A stretch of 64,000 bases of DNA from Bacteroidota bacterium (GTDB lineage: Bacteria; Bacteroidota; Bacteroidia; Sphingobacteriales; Sphingobacteriaceae): assembly GCA_013288685.1 (NCBI GenBank), contig JABDBM010000011.1, positions 1 through 64,000 of the forward strand, given 5' to 3'. The notes under the pieces were generated by a model, which saw nothing but the letters and a program-made list of their open reading frames with translations, was not told the DNA's origin and did no database searches. Positions 35,909 through 42,373 of the stretch are shown piece by piece; position 1 is the first letter of the stretch; each line of letters begins with the position of its first letter. Both the position numbers and the translations under genes were made by a program.

Positions 35909-36628
35909 ATGGACACGATAATCAGTCATCAGGAAAATATGCTCAATAATGGATTTACCGTTGTTGAGCATATATATTCTACTGATGAGCTTAAAGCCAT
36001 TATTGAAACAATTAACCAGGCCGATCAATCAAGTTCCACTTTTCGCAAAACGAGCGATCTGTTTGCCATACGGCAATTTTTAAAAGAAGTACCCGGAGTT
36101 AAAGAACTCATTTTTACTAATAAGCTAACGGCTTTTATAAATGATCTGTTTGGAGTCGGCTATTTCGTAGTAAAATCCATTTATTTTGATAAACCCGAAA
36201 AATCAAACTGGTTTGTAGGCTGGCACCAGGATTTAACGATATCAGTCGACAAAAAAGTCAATTTATCAGGTTACGGTCCGTGGACGGCAAAGTTAAACCA
36301 GTTTGCGGTGCAGCCGCCGCTCGACCTCCTCCAAAACAATTTTACCATTCGTATTCATTTGGATGATACCAATGAAGGTAACGGGGCGTTGAAAGTGCTG
36401 GCCGGTTCGCACCTCAAAAACATCCGCAGGATGGAAAACGTGGATTTGGCAAATGAAAATGAAATCAGTTGCTGTGTGAACGCCGGTGGAGTGATGGTAA
36501 TGCGGCCTTTGCTATTTCATGCTTCAAACCGTACCACCAACAGCCGAAAGCGCCGGGTGATTCATATTGAATTTAGTAAAGCTGATTTGCCGGATGGAGT
36601 TTGTTGGGCGGAAAAGGAAGGTTGCTAA
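35909..36628 (+). CDS. Phytanoyl-CoA dioxygenase (PhyH) family protein
   Basis: A 239-residue Fe(II)/2-oxoglutarate-dependent oxygenase. The iron-binding HxD is in GWHQDLTIS, the distal His in LLFHASNRT, and the 2-oxoglutarate arginine probably in KRRVIHIEF. GNGALKVLAGSH is the usual family segment. Substrates range widely, so no specific reaction can be assigned. It follows ccmF by 9 nt and may be read through from it. Its last nine codons and stop lie inside a 131-bp tandem duplication, whose second copy sits downstream as a non-coding remnant. Confidence 0.9.
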   Translation: MDTIISHQENMLNNGFTVVEHIYSTDELKAIIETINQADQSSSTFRKTSDLFAIRQFLKEVPGVKELIFTNKLTAFINDLFGVGYFVVKSIYFDKPEKSNWFVGWHQDLTISVDKKVNLSGYGPWTAKLNQFAVQPPLDLLQNNFTIRIHLDDTNEGNGALKVLAGSHLKNIRRMENVDLANENEISCCVNAGGVMVMRPLLFHASNRTTNSRKRRVIHIEFSKADLPDGVCWAEKEGC

Positions 36629-36861
36629 CACGTGGCTCCTCCGGAGCCTATTTTAGGGTGCGGCATTTTCTATAAACACGTGGCCTCTCTGAGGCCGGTT
36701 ATTTGAGAGTGTTTGTTAGCAATTTATTTATTTGTTGGGCGGAAAAGGAAGGTTGCTAACACGTGGCTCCTCCGGAGCCTATTTTAGGGTGCGGCATTTT
36801 CTATAAACACGTGGCCTCTCTGAGGCCGGTTATTTGAGAGTGTTTGTTAGCAATTTATTTA
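36600..36861 (+). repeat. 131-bp perfect tandem duplication carrying two REP pairs
   Basis: Positions 36600-36730 and 36731-36861 are identical by eye. Each unit holds the final codons of the dioxygenase gene, a type-1 REP (GGCTCC-TCC-GGAGCC, 36634-36648 and 36765-36779) and a type-2 REP (GGCCTC-TCT-GAGGCC, 36682-36696 and 36813-36827). Both REP types are preceded by ACACGT. Confidence 0.92.
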
Positions 36862-36950
36862 TTAAATCAAGTGACTACACCATTGGGCTGTAGTTACTGG
36901 CCCGATTACCTATAAATATATCATTTAGACATAATCCCTAATAAACAAAC

Positions 36951-37013
36951 GGCCTCAGAGAGGCCGCGTGTTTATAGCAACCAACCACCACCAACATAGG
37001 CTCCGGAGGAGCC
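36951..37013 (-). repeat. Inverted REP pair beside the RAYT gene
   Basis: A type-2 hairpin (36951-36965, followed by GCGTGTTTATAG) and a type-1 hairpin (36999-37013, followed by ACGTGTTA) in inverse orientation to the REPs in the tandem duplication. It lies 29 bp beyond the transposase stop codon. Confidence 0.88.
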
Positions 37014-37042
37014 ACGTGTTAAAAAACCAACAACCACCATGT

Positions 37043-37504
37043 CTACTCAAAAAAATCAAATAGATATTGCTCTTCAAATGGTATCTCAAATTTCTTTAAT
37101 AAATTCAAATACTCCTGTTTGAATGTTTTTTTCTGATGGTGAACTTCCTGATTAAGAACATATTTGGCAACTGCATCAATATGCGAGTGGGAATAGGAAA
37201 AAACGCCATATCCATCTTGCCAGCTAAATTTACCGCGCATCCAATTTTTGCTGTTGATAAATTCGTTGCTTTCAACTTTAATTTGCTTTACAAAATCAGA
37301 TATCAAAATGTTGGGCTTAAAGCCGACAAATAAATGTGCATGATCGGGCATGCAATTAACGGCCAGCAGTTTTGCTTTCCTTGCCTGTACCAGTGATGTT
37401 ATATATTTATGCAATTCTTCCTTATGCTCCTTAGCAATTAAGCTTTGCCGGTTTTGAACTGCAAAAACAAATTGCAGGTAAATTTGTGAAAAGGTATTGG
37501 CCAT
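37043..37504 (-). CDS. REP-associated tyrosine transposase (IS200-like, RAYT)
   Basis: A 153-residue single-strand DNA transposase of the Y1 HUH type. The HUH motif is H55-A-H57 in MPDHAHLFVGF, and the catalytic Tyr is Y115 in AKYVLNQEVHHQ. The conserved FVKQIKVESNEFIN and KFSWQDGYGVFSYS segments are intact, so the enzyme looks functional. No IS200 left- or right-end copies of a mobile unit are seen. Instead six REP hairpins of two types lie 3' of the gene, in both orientations, as in known RAYT/REP systems. A small gap of 44 nt separates it from the upstream gene, which is on the same strand. Confidence 0.9.
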   Translation of the reverse strand: MANTFSQIYLQFVFAVQNRQSLIAKEHKEELHKYITSLVQARKAKLLAVNCMPDHAHLFVGFKPNILISDFVKQIKVESNEFINSKNWMRGKFSWQDGYGVFSYSHSHIDAVAKYVLNQEVHHQKKTFKQEYLNLLKKFEIPFEEQYLFDFFE

Positions 37505-37527
37505 AATTCTATTTAATTAAAAATTAT

Positions 37528-37588
37528 TCTTGTTCTTTGGTTCCAAATTCAATTCCATGATTCTTGCTCTTTGGTCCCAAATTCAATT
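37528..37588. repeat. Imperfect 31-34-bp direct repeat at the 3' end of the neighbouring gene
   Basis: TTCTTGTTCTTTGGTTCCAA and TTCTTGCTCTTTGGTCCCAA, each followed by ATTCAATTCC, repeat 34 bp apart. The downstream copy lies in the last codons of 37549-38316, the upstream one in the gap before the RAYT gene. Confidence 0.8.
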
Positions 37589-38316
37589 CCGATGCCCTCA
37601 AAAAAGCTCTTCATTAAATCGAATTTCTGATTACAGTAACTTCCCATGGTTATTCTGTCCGATTGCGATCTAAACTGCTTGCATTCAAAACATATCGCAA
37701 AATAATCAAAAACTTTACCATTACGGTCAATAAAAACTAAAGCGTTTCTGGGTGAATAGCATGTAGCGCCCGGAGGCCAAAAATGTGTTGGTTTGCGGGC
37801 CTTTGTGTTGTAAATAATGTTGGTGAGTTTGTTGATTTGTTTTTGGTTCAACTCCTTTAACTCTATCAATGAGGTATGATTTAATTTTCCGGAATCTATA
37901 TGAAGGCCAGCACGGTATACTATTTCGGCAGGGAACTTTTTTGCCAACATAATTTTAATTTTAAAGATATCTGATCGGATTGTATCACCAATGCGCACTG
38001 TATCGCCTCTGTCAATATCGCCGTGGGGTCCTACATAAGGGAAAGAGACGGCCAGTATTTTTGCTGCTTTTAAAAACGGATACTTTTTAAGGCGTTGCGC
38101 AACTGTGTATCGGGTTGTAAGTGTACAATTGTTCTCAGCGTAATGATTTCGGAACCAATCCTCATAGCTTAGTAAAGCCTTTGGCCGAACGTGTATGTGT
38201 TTATACTTACCCGTATCTGTACCGAATTCGTAACTGCCATTTAAACTCGAACTGCCAGCTTTATGGAGTCCTATCAAAAACAACAGGCAAAGAGGTATCA
38301 GGATTATTTTTATCAT
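37549..38316 (-). CDS. Secreted protein of unknown function with Cys-rich C-terminal region
   Basis: A 255-residue protein with an N-terminal signal or anchor (IKIILIPLCLLFLIGL). I recognise no named domain, but a conserved-looking block (CYSPRNALVFIDRNGKVFDYF, read as CYSPRNALVFID and GKVFDYF) followed by CFECKQF suggests a structural or redox Cys pair seen in other hypothetical Bacteroidota proteins. The C-terminal SWN tail probably results from a short tandem duplication; the ancestral end may have been at KEQE. It may be co-transcribed with the RAYT gene 44 nt downstream. Confidence 0.7.
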   Translation of the reverse strand: MIKIILIPLCLLFLIGLHKAGSSSLNGSYEFGTDTGKYKHIHVRPKALLSYEDWFRNHYAENNCTLTTRYTVAQRLKKYPFLKAAKILAVSFPYVGPHGDIDRGDTVRIGDTIRSDIFKIKIMLAKKFPAEIVYRAGLHIDSGKLNHTSLIELKELNQKQINKLTNIIYNTKARKPTHFWPPGATCYSPRNALVFIDRNGKVFDYFAICFECKQFRSQSDRITMGSYCNQKFDLMKSFFEGIGIEFGTKEQESWN

Positions 38317-38330
38317 AGTACAATAGGTGT

Positions 38331-39251
38331 TTACTCCCTCAAAAATGCCACAATCCTCGCATTCACCTTCTTCGCCTGCTCAATATGTGGCAAATGCCCT
38401 GCATCATCCACGGGAAAAAATTGACACTTTAAAACACTGCGTACCGAATCGCTATAGGCAAACGGTACGGTATGATCTTCCTTGCCCCATATTAATAGTA
38501 CCTGTTTGTGCGTGCTGTTAAGTGCGGCATTGCTTTCCCGGCCTTTGTAATTATAATTATACCGGGTGGAAACCAAAGCGTGTCTAAAGCCTTTGTATTG
38601 CATTTGTAACCTGTATTTTTTAATCCAATCCGGGTGGCGTTGTGGGTATTTAAAATCGGCCAACTGTCCGCTGGCGCGTTCGTCGCCATGGGTTGCCTCG
38701 TAAAATGAGGTATAAAACTGCGGTGCAGATGGTGTCATGTTAGGGTACACCGGGTCAATTAATATTACTTTGCTAACCAAATCTGGGTGTATTGCGGTAA
38801 AATTGGTAGCTACGCCGCCGCCAAACGAAACCCCGGCCAGGCTTACTGGCGTTTTTAAATGCAGCTGATTGATGAGATCGAGGAGTTGGGTTTCATAAAA
38901 AGCCTGGGTGTAAACGGAATCTGGCCTGTCGGAAAAGCCGCGGCCATACATATCGTACCGTAAAACCCGGAAGCCCTGTTTAACCAATTCATTAAAGGTG
39001 CTGTCCCAAATAAAGTAAGGTACGCTGAAGCCATGTATTAATATAATTACTTTGCCTGTATCAGGGCCGGCTATTTGGTAATGGGTAACACCCTGGCTTA
39101 ATTTAATGTATTGCCCGGATGTGCCTTTCCGTTCGGTATCGGTTAATGTTGTTTTTTCTTTATTGCCTTTAAAATATAAAACAGCTGCAAAAAGGCCGAA
39201 AAGCACGGCTAAAAATAAAATAGTATTGAAAATGATTTTGAGTATGCGCAT
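38331..39251 (-). CDS. Alpha/beta hydrolase, membrane-anchored
   Basis: A 306-residue enzyme with one N-terminal helix (residues about 5-27) and an alpha/beta hydrolase fold: oxyanion loop LIHGFSVPYFIW, the GVSFGGG nucleophile elbow, an acid in WGKEDHTVPF and the catalytic His in DDAGHLPHIEQ. The substrate is unknown. Because the N-terminal helix lacks a clear cleavage site, it may remain membrane-bound. It ends 14 nt from the start of the unknown gene at 38316, so they may form an operon. Confidence 0.9.
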   Translation of the reverse strand: MRILKIIFNTILFLAVLFGLFAAVLYFKGNKEKTTLTDTERKGTSGQYIKLSQGVTHYQIAGPDTGKVIILIHGFSVPYFIWDSTFNELVKQGFRVLRYDMYGRGFSDRPDSVYTQAFYETQLLDLINQLHLKTPVSLAGVSFGGGVATNFTAIHPDLVSKVILIDPVYPNMTPSAPQFYTSFYEATHGDERASGQLADFKYPQRHPDWIKKYRLQMQYKGFRHALVSTRYNYNYKGRESNAALNSTHKQVLLIWGKEDHTVPFAYSDSVRSVLKCQFFPVDDAGHLPHIEQAKKVNARIVAFLRE

Positions 39252-39317
39252 GTTTTGAATTGAGTGAGAATAGGCTAAAATTAGTAGAAATATTTCAGAT
39301 GGCCGTCTTTTTAACTG

Positions 39318-39324
39318 TAATTTG
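39318..39324 (+). promoter_or_regulatory. -7-like box TAATTTG before the DUF2520 gene
   Basis: TAATTTG (one base shorter than TAnnTTTG) lies 4 nt before the ATG at 39329, matching the short-leader pattern of other genes here. Confidence 0.45.
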
Positions 39325-39328
39325 CACT

Positions 39329-40111
39329 ATGCGTATCAGTATAATAGGTTCGGGCAACGTGGCTACCCATTTAGCGGCCGCGTTAAAAAATGCAGGGCAT
39401 AGGTTAGTACAGGTTTATAGCAGGGATATACAAAACGCGGCCCTGCTGGCCTACCACGTTGGAGCCGAAGCAATTGATGATTTAAACCACGTCAGTTCGG
39501 AGACCGATTTGTTTGTGATTTCGGTAAAGGATGATGCTATACCTGCCGTCGCGCGAGAACTGGCATCGTACCATAAACTAACCGTCCATACCTCTGGAGC
39601 AGTTGACTTAGCTGCTTTAACTGATGTCAATCCGAAATCTGGTGTTTTTTATCCTTTACAGACCCTCAGCAAAAATAAAGAGGTTGATTTTTTAACCGTT
39701 CCGCTTTGTATTGAGGGGGCGGATGAAGAGATAACCACTACGCTGCTACAACTGGCACAAACCATCAGCAATAATGTTTACCGGGTAAATTCCGAACAGC
39801 GAAAGATATTGCACCTGGCGGCTGTTTTTGCCTGTAATTTCCCTAATTACCTGTATGGGGTTGCCCAAAAACTGTTGGGGGCTAATAATATGGGTTTTGA
39901 AATGCTGCGCCCTTTAATTTTAGAGACCGCACAGAAAGTGCAGGAACGTTTGCCGGCTGAGGTACAAACTGGCCCTGCTGTACGGAAAGACGAAAACACA
40001 ATGGCCGCTCATCTGCAAATGCTAAACGGCGAGCCCGATTTTGAGCAACTTTACAAATTGTTAAGTCAGGGTATTATCAAAAACGATATTGCACAACACG
40101 GGCATAAGTAA
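39329..40111 (+). CDS. Rossmann-fold oxidoreductase-like protein with DUF2520 domain
   Basis: A 260-residue protein. The N-terminal dinucleotide-binding domain starts ISIIGSGNVATHLAAAL and ends around residue 115 with TSGAVDL. The C-terminal DUF2520 helical domain includes FYPLQTLSK and HLAAVFACNFPNYLYGVAQKL (given here as HLAAVFACNFPNYL). It resembles ketopantoate reductase-type enzymes; the reaction is unknown. I start at ATG 39329 because it opens the nucleotide-binding strand and follows a promoter-like box; the in-frame ATG at 39260 adds an unconserved tail. Ferredoxin and iscX genes follow. Confidence 0.88.
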   Translation: MRISIIGSGNVATHLAAALKNAGHRLVQVYSRDIQNAALLAYHVGAEAIDDLNHVSSETDLFVISVKDDAIPAVARELASYHKLTVHTSGAVDLAALTDVNPKSGVFYPLQTLSKNKEVDFLTVPLCIEGADEEITTTLLQLAQTISNNVYRVNSEQRKILHLAAVFACNFPNYLYGVAQKLLGANNMGFEMLRPLILETAQKVQERLPAEVQTGPAVRKDENTMAAHLQMLNGEPDFEQLYKLLSQGIIKNDIAQHGHK

Positions 40112-40117
40112 TTTTGT

Positions 40118-40125
40118 TACTTTTG
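40118..40125 (+). promoter_or_regulatory. -7 box TACTTTTG of the ferredoxin gene
   Basis: Perfect TAnnTTTG, 5 nt before the ATG at 40131; it decides that start over an in-frame ATG at 40089. Confidence 0.68.
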
Positions 40126-40130
40126 CTGAG

Positions 40131-40463
40131 ATGGACATTTATAAAGTTAAATTAAACTTTGAGGCGAAAGGCCTTGCCAGCGTTGAACTGCCGATTGCCG
40201 AAGGTGAATCGGTGTTAGACGTATGCCTGGAGAACGGCATTGAACTGCAGCACAATTGCGGTGGCGTATGCGGATGCAGCACATGCCACGTTTATGTAAA
40301 TAAGGGGATGGATAACATCCAGGAAATATCAGATAAGGAAGAAGATTTTATCGACCGTGCTGTAAACCCGCGCATTAATTCGCGGCTGGGTTGCCAGTGT
40401 ATATTAATTGATGGCGATATAGAAATCACGTTGCCCGATCAATCGCAGTTTTTAGGCCACTAG
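40131..40463 (+). CDS. fdx: [2Fe-2S] ferredoxin, ISC type
   Basis: A 110-residue adrenodoxin-like ferredoxin. The cluster cysteines are in HNCGGVCGCSTCHVY (C-x5-C-x2-C) with the distal one in RLGCQCILI. The start of the fold reads VKLNFEAKG. ISC ferredoxins supply electrons for Fe-S cluster assembly and other routes. The iscX gene lies 197 bp downstream, consistent with an Fe-S assembly role, though iscS and iscU are not in the window. Confidence 0.9.
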   Translation: MDIYKVKLNFEAKGLASVELPIAEGESVLDVCLENGIELQHNCGGVCGCSTCHVYVNKGMDNIQEISDKEEDFIDRAVNPRINSRLGCQCILIDGDIEITLPDQSQFLGH

Positions 40464-40465
40464 TT

Positions 40466-40650
40466 GGAAATTGCGGTGATTTTTAGAACTGATTACTGTG
40501 ATTTTTATTTGGGGGGATGACTGTGATTTAAAATGAATGCACCAATTTTTTTTGATTTAAGCGTATTATAAATATTTGTGGTTTACTTGATTGAAATTTG
40601 ATTCCAGATGTAATCGCTGTAATCAAAAAATAATCACTGTAATCCCAAAA
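40466..40650. repeat. Inverted degenerate word array, TCACTGTAATC family
   Basis: The left arm has TTGCGGTGATTTT, GATTACTGTGATTTT and GACTGTGATTTAA; the right arm has ATCGCTGTAATC and ATCACTGTAATC. The same family returns at 40935-41040 between iscX and the KdsC-like gene. Confidence 0.75.
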
Positions 40651-40660
40651 AAATAAAGAC

Positions 40661-40903
40661 ATGACAGATAATAAATTTAGCCTGCCTATTCACTGGAAGG
40701 ATCACGAAGACATTGCAATTGAGCTTTACGAAAAGTTTGGCGACGATTTTGATGAATCGAAAATATACCGTATCCGCTTTACCGATTTGTTAGAGTGGAT
40801 ACTGACGCTCCCTAACTTTGCCGGTACCCGCGAAGAATCAAACGAAGGTCACCTTGAACAAATCCAATCGGCCTGGGTTTACGAATGGCGGGATAATCAG
40901 TAG
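40661..40903 (+). CDS. iscX: Fe-S assembly protein IscX
   Basis: An 80-residue acidic protein of the IscX/YfhJ family: LPIHWKDHEDIAIELYEKFG, then RFTDLLEWILTLPNF and the C-terminal IQSAWVYEWRD. IscX binds IscS and iron and tunes Fe-S cluster assembly. It lies after the ISC-type ferredoxin gene, and both sides are flanked by arrays of the same TCACTGTAATC words. Confidence 0.9.
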   Translation: MTDNKFSLPIHWKDHEDIAIELYEKFGDDFDESKIYRIRFTDLLEWILTLPNFAGTREESNEGHLEQIQSAWVYEWRDNQ

Positions 40904-40934
40904 TTTTCAGTGGGCATTTTCCAGTTGGCAGGTT

Positions 40935-41040
40935 TGATAAAAAAGAATCGACGTTTTTAATCACTGCAATCGCTTTTAAAATCACTGCAATCCAAAAAAA
41001 TAATCACTGAAATCATTTTTTAAATCGGTGTAATCCCCAA
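40935..41040. repeat. Degenerate word array, TCACTGCAATC family
   Basis: Repeated ATCACTGCAATC, ATCACTGAAATC and ATCGGTGTAATC words run to within 4 nt of the next ATG. Confidence 0.75.
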
Positions 41041-41043
41041 AAA

Positions 41044-41565
41044 ATGGAATCATACCTTAATAAACTAAAAGATATAACCACATTTATTTTTGATGTAGAC
41101 GGTGTGCTTACCGATGGCTCAGTTTCTGTAGCAGAAAATGGTGAACAAACCCGTTCCTTTAATATAAAAGACGGTTACGCGCTGCAACTGGCGGTTAAGT
41201 GTGGTTATAATGTTTGCGCTGTTTCGGGCAGCCGCTCCAAAAGTGCGCTTTACCGACTAAACAGCCTGGGAGTAAAGGATGTTTATATGGGCATTCATAC
41301 CAAAATAGAAAAGGTTAAAATTTATTTGGAGGAACGGAGCATCATTTTTAGTAATGTGTTATACATGGGCGATGACATCCCGGAATTGGAAGTAATGAAA
41401 ATTGTAGGCTTGCCGGTTTGCCCGGCTGATGCTGTGGAAGAAATAAAAGCCGTAAGCATGTATGTTTCGCCATTAGCCGGAGGCAAAGGCTGTGCCCGTG
41501 ATATAATTGAAAAAGTGCTGAAAGTACAAGGTAAATGGCTAAACGAAGAGGCGTATAGCTGGTAG
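41044..41565 (+). CDS. kdsC: HAD-family hydrolase, KdsC-like 3-deoxy-D-manno-octulosonate-8-phosphate phosphatase
   Basis: A 173-residue cap-less HAD phosphatase. The nucleophile motif FDVDGVLTDG, the VSGSRSKSAL serine motif and the late GDDIPELEVM acid motif match the KdsC tetramer family, and the length is typical. KdsC makes Kdo for lipopolysaccharide by dephosphorylating Kdo-8-phosphate. The substrate is assigned from family resemblance only. Its stop codon (TGGTAG) is part of the first word of the array that follows. Confidence 0.88.
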   Translation: MESYLNKLKDITTFIFDVDGVLTDGSVSVAENGEQTRSFNIKDGYALQLAVKCGYNVCAVSGSRSKSALYRLNSLGVKDVYMGIHTKIEKVKIYLEERSIIFSNVLYMGDDIPELEVMKIVGLPVCPADAVEEIKAVSMYVSPLAGGKGCARDIIEKVLKVQGKWLNEEAYSW

Positions 41566-41735
41566 TTCATGGGGAATGGTTCATGGCAGAAGAAGGCCCA
41601 CAACTGATGGGTCATAGACCATAACAAAATTGTATTTTCGTGACAACTCGCTTTTAATAATTTACCATTTTTTCTATGGACTATCGACCATGATCGATGG
41701 ACTTTTTACCATGAACCATCAACTATGAACCATGA
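41566..41735. repeat. Inverted degenerate word array, GGTTCATGG family
   Basis: The left arm (GTTCATGGGGAATGGTTCAT) begins in the KdsC-like stop codon. The right arm (ACCATGAACCATCAACTATG and on) supplies the maf start codon. The loop contains TATTTTCG, a possible -7 box. Same family as 62576-62712. Confidence 0.85.
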
Positions 41736-42303
41736 ACTTCCGCCACTAATCCTCGCATCCAAATCGCCACGCAGGCAGGAACTGCTTCGGCTGATGGACA
41801 TTGAATTTCGTATTGTTTTAAAGGATGTTGACGAATCGTACCCGGATGATTTGCAACCCGAAGCAGTGGCGCTTTATATTGCTGAAAAAAAGGCTCGTGC
41901 CTTTGACGAAACCGTTGGCGATGAAATTGTGCTCACTGCCGATACTATTGTATGTATTGATAACTTGATATTAGGCAAACCCGAATCGGCTGCCCATGCG
42001 GTTGAAATGTTGCAATTGCTTTCGGGCAGGATGCACCGCGTAATTACCGGGGTATGTTTGTTGCATAAACATCAGTACCATTCGTTTTACGATATTTCGG
42101 AAGTGTATTTTGGTAAGCTAAGCGATGAGGAAATTGTTAACTACGTTGAAAAATACCAGCCAATGGATAAAGCCGGTTCTTATGGTATTCAGGAGCGCAT
42201 TGGTTTGATTGGTATTGAGAGGATAAATGGTTCGTACACCAACGTAGTTGGGTTGCCTACCGAAAAATTATACAGAGAGTTGGCCAAACTGAACCGGGAT
42301 TAA
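41725..42303 (+). CDS. maf: Maf-family nucleotide pyrophosphatase
   Basis: A 192-residue house-cleaning enzyme that hydrolyses non-canonical or excess nucleoside triphosphates. The signature LASKSPRRQELL is near the N-terminus, with the catalytic LTADTIVCIDNLILGKPES (given as TADTIV and GKPES), and DKAGSYGIQE. The start codon and codons 2-4 (MNHE) derive from the inverted word repeat. The stop codon (GATTAA) also falls within the following GGATTAAGCGGATTAG word. Confidence 0.92.
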   Translation: MNHELPPLILASKSPRRQELLRLMDIEFRIVLKDVDESYPDDLQPEAVALYIAEKKARAFDETVGDEIVLTADTIVCIDNLILGKPESAAHAVEMLQLLSGRMHRVITGVCLLHKHQYHSFYDISEVYFGKLSDEEIVNYVEKYQPMDKAGSYGIQERIGLIGIERINGSYTNVVGLPTEKLYRELAKLNRD

Positions 42304-42368
42304 GCGGATTAGTGGATTTCCGGGATTTAAAATCCGAAAAATCCCATTAATTTGTCTAATCCCGGTTC
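42300..42368. repeat. Inverted degenerate word array, GGATTAG family
   Basis: GGGATTAAGCGGATTAGTGG on the left pairs loosely with CCCATTAATTTGTCTAATCC on the right, between the convergent maf and peptidase genes. Confidence 0.65.
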
Positions 42369-42373
42369 TGGTA

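Noticed and set aside
36600-36861. Two identical units as the start of a CRISPR or satellite array
   Set aside because: Only two units exist, they contain gene-coding sequence and REP hairpins, and there is no leader or spacer.
37043-37504. RAYT as an ordinary IS200 insertion sequence
   Set aside because: No IS200-type end hairpins bracketing the gene and no second gene are seen; the REP arrays lie only on its 3' side, which fits a domesticated RAYT better.
40466-41040. CRISPR-like look of the repeated words around iscX, and of other word arrays
   Set aside because: Unit length and sequence vary, there are no unique spacers of constant length, arms are inverted across the gap, and no cas gene is present.
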